A DNA stretch of 31,402 bases, from positions 1-31,402 of the forward strand of contig CAZDCZ010000035.1 in the NCBI GenBank assembly GCA_964504155.1. The letters run 5' to 3'. The notes under the pieces were generated by a model, which was not told the DNA's origin, ran no database searches, and was given only the letters and a program-made list of their open reading frames with translations. The translations under genes were made by a program, and so were the position numbers. Source of the DNA: CAZDCZ01 sp964504155 (GTDB lineage: Bacteria; Bacteroidota; Bacteroidia; Bacteroidales; UBA12077). Of this stretch, positions 17,482 to 24,198 are shown one piece after another. The stretch's first letter is position 1; each line of letters starts with the position of its first letter.

Positions 17482-18003
17482 ATGGAAGACATATTTGAAA
17501 TATTAAAATATACTTTACCTGCAATAATAGTACTTTTAACTTCTGTGTTTATCTTAAAAACAATAATTAGAGATAATCAAATGAATCGTAGAAACGAAAT
17601 AATATCAAAAAATCATGAAATAATAACTCCTATTCGTTTACAAGCTTACGAACGTCTTAGTTTATTTCTTGAAAGAATTTCTTTAGAATCGCTTGTAATA
17701 CGAACAAACAACAATAAATTAAATGTAAAACAATTACAAACAGAATTATTACGAACCATTAGAAATGAATTTAATCATAATGTATCGCAACAAATTTACA
17801 TCTCGGTTCAAGCATGGGAAATAATAAAAAATGCTAAATCTAATACTATAAGAATAATTATCGACACAGCAAGCCAGCTTAAACAAGAAGCTCCGGGAAT
17901 AGAATTAAAACAAAAATTAATAGAACAATTAATTGCAGAAGAAAAATCTCATACAAATATTGCTCTTAATTTTATAAAGAAAGAAATAAACCAGTTATTT
18001 TAA
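17482..18003 (+). CDS. Conserved membrane-anchored protein (DUF7935-like)
   Basis: This 173-residue protein has one N-terminal membrane helix (about 8-28, YTLPAIIVLLTSVFILKTII) followed by a charged, helical cytoplasmic part. It contains 'PIRLQAYERLSLFLERISLESL' (about 49-70) and 'RTIRNEFNHNVSQQIYIS' (about 90-107), a pattern I associate with a Bacteroidetes-specific protein of unknown function. It may form coiled-coil oligomers at the membrane; no enzymatic motif is visible. It is transcribed alone, divergent from the aminotransferase, and converges on the barrel-protein gene with 48 bases between the stops. Confidence 0.75.
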   Translation: MEDIFEILKYTLPAIIVLLTSVFILKTIIRDNQMNRRNEIISKNHEIITPIRLQAYERLSLFLERISLESLVIRTNNNKLNVKQLQTELLRTIRNEFNHNVSQQIYISVQAWEIIKNAKSNTIRIIIDTASQLKQEAPGIELKQKLIEQLIAEEKSHTNIALNFIKKEINQLF

Positions 18004-18051
18004 TATTGAAATTCACAAAACTATCGTTATAGGAAAATATTTATCTATAAA

Positions 18052-18753
18052 TTAACGTGGGATAAAATAAAAAATAATTCCGGTCGAAATATATAGTAAT
18101 TTATTTGTAGGATTATTTATCTCATATTCATATCTTATTTTTTCGCTAAAATTATATCTTATTTCATCAGAACAATTATTTATTGGTCTTAAGCCCATGC
18201 TATACCTTATATCTAAAAACAAATCTATTTGCGAATTATATCTACCCTGAACTCCCCCACCCAAGCTTATTCCATAATCAATATCTGCAACATTTGATTT
18301 TATATTTTCATTAACATTATAAGTATTATCAAGGTCTTCGTATATTCCTTTTGTATTAGCCATAATTAAATAGCCTCCATATCCTCCTCCATAAATATAA
18401 AATTCGGGGTCTTGAAAAAATTGAAATTTCAAGTACACAGGCATCACTACATAATGCAAGTTTGTTTTTAATTCGTAACTTGAAAATTCGGCTCCTTTTA
18501 AATCGTAGGATATCCCACTTTGTAGCGATAATCGTTCTGAAAAATAATAATTACCAAAAATTTCAAAATTTGGAGCTTTTTTTTTATCATGCTTATCAAA
18601 AATTCCATCGCCTTTTATAGACGCCGAAGAAATACCACCCCTAATTCCAATAGTAGGAGAAAGTGAATAATTTTGAGCATTAGTACTTTCGCTCAGTAAG
18701 ACGAGTAATACTAATATAACTAGGTATTTTATATTTTTAATAATTTGCAACAA
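18052..18753 (-). CDS. Porin-like outer-membrane beta-barrel protein
   Basis: This 233-residue protein has a signal peptide ending near 'SESTNAQ' and a mature part rich in alternating aromatic and polar strands. The segments 'SLSPTIGIRGGISSASIKGDG' and 'LSLQSGISYDLKGAEFSS' fit the outer-membrane beta-barrel/PorT-like class, with a C-terminal strand ending in 'STGIIFYFIPR'. Such proteins are embedded in the outer membrane; a specific substrate or partner cannot be inferred. It lies downstream of the htpG terminator, reads in the same direction as htpG, and is probably transcribed separately. Confidence 0.75.
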   Translation of the reverse strand: MLQIIKNIKYLVILVLLVLLSESTNAQNYSLSPTIGIRGGISSASIKGDGIFDKHDKKKAPNFEIFGNYYFSERLSLQSGISYDLKGAEFSSYELKTNLHYVVMPVYLKFQFFQDPEFYIYGGGYGGYLIMANTKGIYEDLDNTYNVNENIKSNVADIDYGISLGGGVQGRYNSQIDLFLDIRYSMGLRPINNCSDEIRYNFSEKIRYEYEINNPTNKLLYISTGIIFYFIPR

Positions 18754-18825
18754 TATTGGTATTTTATTTAATGATTACACAATCATCTAATCTATAATTA
18801 TTTATAAATTTACACAAAAATAATT

Positions 18826-18864
18826 AAAAAAAGCCTATTTGATTAGATTAAGCAAATAGGCTTT
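18826..18864 (-). terminator. Strong intrinsic terminator after htpG
   Basis: A perfect 12-bp stem AAAGCCTATTTG / CAAATAGGCTTT (18830-18841 and 18853-18864) with an 11-base loop is followed on the minus strand by a T-run. It starts 19 bases after the htpG stop. Confidence 0.88.
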
Positions 18865-18882
18865 ACAATATTGCAATTTTTA

Positions 18883-20931
18883 TTACTTTATTAACTCTAC
18901 ACTACGCTTTACGAATTTTGTTAATTCTTCGCCTTTAAGCATATTATTTGCAAGCAGTGCAAGGTCTATTAGTTGTTTTACAAGCTTATTTTTATTTCCA
19001 TAATTAACTAACTGTTCTTTTTCATCAGCTTCAATTTCGGAAATTCTTTTTTCAATTTCACTAAGTCTTTCTTTATCGGCAACATCTATTTCTTCTTCTT
19101 TCTTTCCTTCTTTTGCCTTTTCTAATTTTTCTTTTTCTTCGATCAAGGAATTTTTCTCGTTAATAAATCCTTTAAACTGAGTATCTAATTTTGAAGTTTT
19201 ATCTTCAATAATTTTATCAATCAATCGATGATTAGTATTAACCACAAGATTATAAGTATCAGGCATTTCTCCATAAAAATTCATTCCCCCCCCACCAATA
19301 GCAGCCATATCTTTCATTCGTCGCATAAATTCCGATTGAGTAACAACAAGAGGCTCTCCATTTTTATTCATTTTTTCGAATGAAACTGTAAATGAGTTTT
19401 CTTTTGGCATTTGACTTTCAAATACATGAGTTAATTGCCTCTTCTCTTCTGAAGAAATATTTGACTCTAAACTATCATTTTTCTGAATAAGTTTCTCAGC
19501 AATATCTGCATCAACTCTAACAAATTTTGAATTTGTAAATTTTTGTTCCAGATGATTTATAAAATGAGTATCTAATTGGCCTTCCATGGTTAATACATCA
19601 TAACCTTTGGCTTTTGCATTTTCTATAAAGGTATATTGTTTTTCAACGTCGGTAGAATATAGATAAACTAAATTTTTATCTTTATCGGTTTGATTTTCTT
19701 TTATTAATGTTTCATATTCGTCGAAAGTGAAACATTTATTATCAACATTCTTAAACAAGCTAAACTTTTGGGCTTTTTCATAGAATTTTTCTTCGGTTAG
19801 CATACCATAAATAATAAAAATCTTTAAATCATCCCATTTTTGTTCAAACTGTTCCCTATCGTTTTTAAATAATTCTTGAAGTTTATCTGCAACCTTTTTA
19901 GTTATGTGCTTTGAAATTTTCTTAACACTAGCATCACTCTGAAGATAACTTCTCGAAACATTAAGTGGAATATCAGGAGAATCAATTACTCCATGTAAAA
20001 GTGTTAGAAATTCAGGAACAATACCTTCCACAGAATCAGTAACAAATACTTGATTTGAATATAATTGAATTTTATTTTTTTGAACTTCTACATTATTTTT
20101 AATTTTCGGGAAATATAATATTCCTGTAAGATTAAATGGGTAATCAACATTCAAATGAATATGAAATAAACTTTCGTCAGAAAATGGATATAGTTTATTA
20201 TAAAAGTTTTTATAATCTTCGTCTTTCAAATCAGCAGGCATTTTGGTCCAGATAGGATTTGTATCATTAATTATTTTATCCTTTTCTGTTTCAATCTCTT
20301 TGCCATCTTTATATTCTTTTTCTTTACCAAAAACAATTTCTACCGGTAAAAATTTACAATATTTATTTAATAATTCTTCTATCTTATTATTATTTAAAAA
20401 ATCTTTTGATTCATCGTCAATGTAAAGGATAACATCGGTACCTCTATCTTCTTTTTCTACTTCTTCGACAGAAAATTCCGGACTACCATCACAAGACCAT
20501 TTTACGGCTTTTGTTCCTTCTTTATATGATTTTGATACAATTTCTACTTTTTCGGAAACCATAAAAGCCGAATAGAATCCTAAACCAAATTTCCCAATTA
20601 TCCCGGTTTTATCTTTAAATTTATTAACAAATTCTTCGGCACTAGAAAATGCTATTTGATTAATATATTTATCAATCTCTTCTTCTGTCATTCCTATTCC
20701 TCTATCGGAAATAGTAATAGTTTTTTTCTTCTCGTCTATATCAACTCTTACAGTCATTTTGCCAAGTTCTATATTTGCTTCGCCTATAGAAACTAACTTA
20801 CTAAGTTTCTGGCTGGCATCAGTAGCATTAGCAATAAGTTCTCGCAAGAATATCTCATGATCGGAGTATAAGAACTTTTTGATTACTGGAAAAATATTTT
20901 CTGTAGTTACATTAATTTTACCTTTTTGCAT
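18883..20931 (-). CDS. htpG: Hsp90-family chaperone HtpG
   Basis: HtpG is the cytosolic ATP-dependent Hsp90 chaperone. The 682-residue length suits the Bacteroidetes form. The N-terminal GHKL ATPase domain shows LRELIANATDASQKL (about 29-43), 'SDRGIGMT' (about 75-82) and GKFGLGFYSAFMVS (about 112-125). The middle domain has 'LNVSRSYLQSDASVKKISKHI' around 323-343 with the catalytic-loop Arg. A lysine/glutamate-rich insertion near residues 580-635, predicted to be coiled coil, precedes the C-terminal dimer domain. The gene stands alone, ends in a strong terminator and has a palindrome-plus-promoter-like block upstream that suggests heat-shock control. Confidence 0.97.
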   Translation of the reverse strand: MQKGKINVTTENIFPVIKKFLYSDHEIFLRELIANATDASQKLSKLVSIGEANIELGKMTVRVDIDEKKKTITISDRGIGMTEEEIDKYINQIAFSSAEEFVNKFKDKTGIIGKFGLGFYSAFMVSEKVEIVSKSYKEGTKAVKWSCDGSPEFSVEEVEKEDRGTDVILYIDDESKDFLNNNKIEELLNKYCKFLPVEIVFGKEKEYKDGKEIETEKDKIINDTNPIWTKMPADLKDEDYKNFYNKLYPFSDESLFHIHLNVDYPFNLTGILYFPKIKNNVEVQKNKIQLYSNQVFVTDSVEGIVPEFLTLLHGVIDSPDIPLNVSRSYLQSDASVKKISKHITKKVADKLQELFKNDREQFEQKWDDLKIFIIYGMLTEEKFYEKAQKFSLFKNVDNKCFTFDEYETLIKENQTDKDKNLVYLYSTDVEKQYTFIENAKAKGYDVLTMEGQLDTHFINHLEQKFTNSKFVRVDADIAEKLIQKNDSLESNISSEEKRQLTHVFESQMPKENSFTVSFEKMNKNGEPLVVTQSEFMRRMKDMAAIGGGGMNFYGEMPDTYNLVVNTNHRLIDKIIEDKTSKLDTQFKGFINEKNSLIEEKEKLEKAKEGKKEEEIDVADKERLSEIEKRISEIEADEKEQLVNYGNKNKLVKQLIDLALLANNMLKGEELTKFVKRSVELIK

Positions 20932-20975
20932 TTTATTATATTATAAGATTAAACATTATATTTGTGTCTTGAGAG

Positions 20976-21007
20976 TCAAAGAATATGCCACAAATAACAT
21001 TCTGTCA
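20976..21007 (-). promoter_or_regulatory. Possible heat-shock control region of htpG
   Basis: On the minus strand, 45-76 bases before the htpG start, an imperfect palindrome TGACAGAATGTTA (21007-20995) is followed by four bases and then TGGCATATTCTTTGA (20990-20976). The second block resembles a sigma-54 -24/-12 site (TGGCAc-N5-TTGCa) with the -12 C replaced by A. Both assignments are inferred from pattern only. Confidence 0.4.
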
Positions 21008-21062
21008 TATAGTCATAATTAGGTTGTAAATTAACATAATATTACTGCTAAAATTACAGTTC

Positions 21063-21587
21063 TTAAATATCGGCAGGAAAAAAGAAAAATATTATTGCTA
21101 AAAGTACAGTCAAAACTAAAAACAAAATTGTATAAAATTTACTACTTCGTTTTTTATGAATAAAGTGTTTTTCACTAATTATACTAACAATATTATTCTC
21201 GATTCGTAATAATATATTTTCATTTTTTTTAATAAAAGTATAAACCCCATTATTAAAAGCTTCCGATATTGTATTAATATCGTCATCTTCTGAATACAAT
21301 ATTATTTCTGTATCTAAATCGAGTTTCTTAATTTGTCTTATTATTTTATTTACATCTATTGGATTTCCTTTTTTATCTAATTCAAAAGTTGGTGAAAGAA
21401 AAACTATATGAATCCCATTCTTTTTTTTTAGTTTTTCATAATAATTATTAAAAAACTTAAAAGTTGAATTAAAAGTTGAAATTATATAATTCGATGAATT
21501 ATTAAATCCTGATAAGAGTTCTTCGATATACGATTCATCATAATCGACAAAATAAACATAAACTTTATTTCTTCCTAAACTTTTCAT
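21063..21587 (-). CDS. Tail-anchored pseudo-receiver protein
   Basis: In this 174-residue protein, residues 7-138 look like a response-regulator receiver fold: 'VYVYFVDYDESYIEELLSGF' at the start (acidic Asp15), a third strand 'GIHIVFLSP' and 'NNGVYTFIKKNEN' with a Lys at the conserved position (Lys120). At the phosphoacceptor position the residue is Ser65 instead of Asp, so it should not be phosphorylated in the normal way. A single hydrophobic helix (about 151-170) and a four-residue tail place the domain on the cytoplasmic side of the membrane. It follows htpG upstream on the same strand. Function is unknown; the receiver call is by eye. Confidence 0.6.
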   Translation of the reverse strand: MKSLGRNKVYVYFVDYDESYIEELLSGFNNSSNYIISTFNSTFKFFNNYYEKLKKKNGIHIVFLSPTFELDKKGNPIDVNKIIRQIKKLDLDTEIILYSEDDDINTISEAFNNGVYTFIKKNENILLRIENNIVSIISEKHFIHKKRSSKFYTILFLVLTVLLAIIFFFFPADI

Positions 21588-21669
21588 TAGTTACCAGAAA
21601 TATTAATTATTGCACATTGGGTATTTTTCGTAAACACAACAACATTAGCATATCTATTTATTATTTAAT

Positions 21670-21932
21670 AACCTGAGTTCGATATAAGGATGTCATACAA
21701 AAAGAGTATAATAGGTAAGATTTTGGATATAAAATCTGAAGTAATAATGAATTATTTCAAAGAGTTTATATTCTAAAGATTGCCTGCTATACCATTTCCC
21801 TTTGGGCTTTAGCGAGGCTCTTATATACTTCCTCGTATTTTCTTGAATTAACCCGTTAATACTGCAAAAATATGATTTGTCTATAAAAGCCTCGCTTAAA
21901 GCTGCATATATTCCTTATATCAAACTCAGGTT
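21670..21932. mobile_element. 263-bp inverted-repeat-bounded element (MITE-like or IS remnant)
   Basis: The ends are AACCTGAGTTCGATATAAGGA (21670-21690) and the reverse complement of TCCTTATATCAAACTCAGGTT (21912-21932), a 21-bp inverted repeat with one mismatch. The interior has no long reading frame. It contains a second inverted pair (GCTTTAGCGAGGC near 21818 and GCCTCGCTTAAAGC near 21890). A solo copy of the end sequence is at 4322-4336. No target-site duplication is evident. A non-autonomous element or a deleted insertion sequence fits best. Confidence 0.6.
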
Positions 21933-22020
21933 AATGCTTTATGTAAATATATTAAACTTTAACAACTGTTTACAAACAATTATAAATTATTTTAGATCAA
22001 ATTACTGTATTTGCCTAAAT

Positions 22021-22043
22021 AAAAAAAACTTTCTTCGAAGTTT
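22021..22043 (-). terminator. Weak hairpin with T-run after the DPP III pseudogene
   Basis: AAACTT / AAGTTT with a six-base loop is followed on the minus strand by a run of T. It lies just beyond the ancestral end of the dipeptidyl-peptidase III pseudogene and may be its former terminator. Confidence 0.4.
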
Positions 22044-22053
22044 AATTAAAAAT

Positions 22054-23103
22054 TTAATTTTTATATTCATCAGAATGATGCATCTTTTGTTTAATGAAAT
22101 CGGAACAATAGTTAATTTATACATCCACAACATTCGTGTTTTTCATTACTAATTTATACTCAGGGTTAATAAAACCTGTATATGGAGCAATCTTTAATTT
22201 CTTAAACCTAGTTAATACTTCTTTATGAATTTCTAAGTCTATTTTAATTCCATATTTTTCAATTATATTCTTGGCTAAGTCAAAATCACCTTCTGATTTC
22301 ACATGTTGTATTTCTGACAATAATTCTCCGATAAGTCTTTGCAATTTACTGTAATCGTTAATTACATAATACGTTTTATTGTTTTCTATTATTTTTTCTA
22401 TAATATTTTCGGGTTTCACTTTTTCGTAACACCATTGAGCAATCATTTGTCGATTGCGCATATGTGCTTGTTCTATAGATTTCCCTAATTCAATTCTTGT
22501 GATTTGAGTAAATAAACCATTTCTTATATAGATATCGTGCTGAGTTTTAGCAACATCTATATTTAGCATTAATCCCAATTCTATCATTTTGGGCTCCATC
22601 ATAAAATACAAAGCAAATAAATCGGCTCTGGCTTCTTCTATTGGCGACGAATAATTTTTCAAAGCATCTGCACTAACTCCTTCTAGCAGTTGCCTGAACC
22701 ATGGTCAAGACATTCGTGCAAATCGGTATGAAGATTATTAGCAATAAAACCATATTTTACATTTCTTTCTTTCTCTTGTTTAGAGTATGCAAATTAATCA
22801 ACAAATCCACTCGACAACGATTCTATATGATGAGCATGTGCAATATTTTCTAGGGAAACAAATTTTTAACCATATTCTTTTCGTATCCAGTCGGCATTTG
22901 GTAAATTAATTCCTAAAGGTGCTGCAGGATAACACTCACCGCTTAATATTGCAATATTTATAACTTTAGCACTTATGCCTTTAACTACTTTCTTTCTAAA
23001 TTTATTGTCGATTGGAGAATTATTTTCGAACCATTGAGCATTGTCGCTAATTATTTTTGTTCTTTTTGATGCTTCAAAGTTTTTAAAATTAACTATCGAT
23101 TCA
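22054..23103 (-). pseudogene. Dipeptidyl-peptidase III (M49) pseudogene, C-terminal part
   Basis: Joined minus-strand frames give the second half of an M49 zinc dipeptidase: CYPAAPLGINLPNADWIRKE, 'NNLHTDLHECLDHGSG', 'ALKNYSSPIEEARADLFALYFM', 'RNGLFTQITRIELGKSIEQAHMRNRQ' and 'APYTGFINPEY'. The zinc motif HExxxH survives as HECLDH, where the family has Gly before the second His. Lesions are an in-frame TAA at 22868-22866 (expected Ser), TAA at 22796-22794 (expected Glu), a one-base deletion near 22690 and TAA at 22119-22117 (expected Lys), after which recognisable coding runs to TAA 22056-22054. The N-terminal half is absent and the homology stops at the REP array of the RAYT element. It is certainly inactive. 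Confidence 0.85.
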
Positions 23104-23107
23104 CAGT

Positions 23108-23155
23108 TCGGCGTAGCTTTCAGCTACGTCGCAAACATAGCGAGCTTGCAGCTAC
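23108..23155 (+). repeat. REP array, left flank of the RAYT gene
   Basis: It begins TTCGGCGTAG and contains the hairpin CGTAGCT-TTC-AGCTACG (23112-23128), then GTCGCA and a second stem-like unit ending AGCTACT. The reverse complement of the right flank (23746-23793) has the same order: TTCGGCGTAG, a hairpin, TACGTCGCA, then a stem ending AGCTACT. Confidence 0.7.
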
Positions 23156-23176
23156 TAAATAATTTAAAAAAGCAAT

Positions 23177-23740
23177 ATATCGCAAGGATATCAAATAAAG
23201 TATCAAACAGCAGCATATTATTTAACATTACAAATTGTACAATGGGTAGATATATTCACCAGAAAATTATATCGCGATATTGTAATTGATAGTTTAAAGT
23301 ATTGCCAAAAGGAAAAGGGGCTGGAAATATATGCATTTGTTATTATGAGCAATCATATTCATTTATTAGTTAGAAGTGGTCAGGGAAATTTAAGTGGTAC
23401 TTTACGAGATTTTAAAAGTCATACCAGTAAAGAAATTTTAAAAGCAATAATAGAAAAGAATGAAAGTAGAAGAGATTGGTTATTAATGGTTTTTAAGTAT
23501 GCAGCAAACAAACACAAAAGAAATAGTACATATCAGGTATGGACACACGAGAATCATGCAGAAGAAATATATTCGAACAAATTTATTGAGCAAAAATTAG
23601 ACTATATACATAATAATCCTGTAAGAGCGGGAATAGTTACAAATTCCGAAGATTATCTATATAGTAGTGCAAGAAATTATGCAAGTTTAGAAAGCGTTTT
23701 AGATGTTATTGAAGTTAGTAGAACATGGAAAACTTATTAA
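23177..23740 (+). pseudogene. REP-associated tyrosine transposase (RAYT) with ATA in place of the start codon
   Basis: The frame encodes a Y1-type HUH nuclease that cuts and joins single-stranded REP DNA. From 23177 it reads (I)SQGYQIKYQTAAYYLTLQIV and then 'QWVDIFTRKLYRDIVIDSLKYCQKEKGLEIYAFVIMSNHIHLLV', which is full length for the family (about 187 residues). The HUH pair is His60/His62 and the catalytic Tyr is probably Tyr143 in LDYIHNNPVRAGIV. The first codon is ATA where related proteins start with ATG-Ser. An in-frame stop lies at 23165, and the next ATG (23345) would remove 56 residues. The gene is flanked by inverted REP arrays. It could be a dead copy or use a rare start. Confidence 0.8.
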
Positions 23741-23745
23741 TTACA

Positions 23746-23793
23746 GTAGCTAAAAGCTACAAAAAACATGCGACGTAGGCACAGCCTACGCCG
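23746..23793 (-). repeat. REP array, right flank of the RAYT gene
   Basis: It contains the hairpins GTAGCT-AAA-AGCTAC (23746-23760) and CGTAGGC-ACA-GCCTACG (23774-23790), and ends CCGAA. In reverse complement it lines up with the left flank. The main stem differs (GTAGCT/AGCTAC versus GTAGGC/GCCTAC) but stays base-paired, which suggests selection for the hairpin. Confidence 0.7.
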
Positions 23794-23795
23794 AA

Positions 23796-23902
23796 CGAAG
23801 GAAAAATCTAAGATCCTTTACTCATCGTAAAGTTGCTCTGAAAGCTTTTAATTTTGCATTAAAAGACTCTGCAGAAGCATTTGTGCTTCTATTTTAAAAG
23901 TA
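23796..23902 (-). pseudogene. Transposase C-terminal remnant (ISAon1/ISL3-like DDE type)
   Basis: On the minus strand one frame reads YF*NRSTNASAESFNAKLKAF and then RATLR*VKDLRFFL. 'FDNRSTNASAESFNAK-KAFR---RGV-----FFL' is the usual C-terminus of this DDE transposase group. Two stops replace expected codons (GAT to TAA for Asp, GGA to TGA for Gly). The rest of the gene is gone and the fragment is squeezed between two REP families. Confidence 0.65.
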
Positions 23903-23903
23903 G

Positions 23904-24041
23904 CTAGCGCGCGTTTATAACGCTTGAGGCAAGCCGAAAGAAAAAGAAAAAAGTAACAAAAGTAAAAGTTGTAATGTTTTGATACATAGAAGAAATGGAA
24001 AAGATAACCAGGGCACGTGTTACAAACACGCGCCAACTAGG
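23904..24041. repeat. Second REP-like inverted pair, unrelated to the RAYT REPs
   Basis: The left unit begins CTAGCGCGCG and has the hairpin GCGTT-TAT-AACGC (23911-23923). The right unit has CGTGTT-ACA-AACACG (24016-24030) and reads CTAGTTGGCGCGTG on the minus strand. The two are head-to-head around about 90 bases of A-rich spacer. The conserved CTAG...GCGCG start and GC-rich stem differ from the flanking AT-rich DNA. Confidence 0.6.
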
Positions 24042-24089
24042 GTTTAAGAGTTAAGTCAAATTTTTGTTCGTAAAAGTATTATTTTACCC

Positions 24090-24111
24090 GTATGAATACA
24101 GGAATTCATAC
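24090..24111 (+). promoter_or_regulatory. Palindrome upstream of the type IX secreted protein gene
   Basis: GTATGAAT-ACAGGA-ATTCATAC is a perfect 8-bp inverted repeat 87 bases before the ATG at 24199. It may be an operator or an mRNA hairpin; no function is shown. Confidence 0.35.
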
Positions 24112-24198
24112 TTTATAAAAATCGAATAATATTAATATAATGATACATTTGTTCAAATTGTTTTTCTAATATTAATAAATATATAAAATAAAAAAATT

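Noticed and set aside
21877..22152. Plus-strand open frame of 91 codons
   Set aside because: It spans the end of the inverted-repeat element and AT-rich DNA antisense to the pseudogene end; no start context or family features.
22117..22662. Minus-strand open frame of 181 codons as an intact protein
   Set aside because: It is one segment of the dipeptidyl-peptidase III pseudogene. Homology continues on both sides past a frameshift and stops, and it would need a TTG start.
23041..23289. Plus-strand open frame of 82 codons
   Set aside because: It crosses the pseudogene, the REP array and the RAYT N-terminus out of phase; no coherent protein features.
23848..24036. Minus-strand open frame of 62 codons
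   Set aside because: It is a frame shadow through the second REP pair and the transposase remnant; the recognisable transposase sequence is in another frame.
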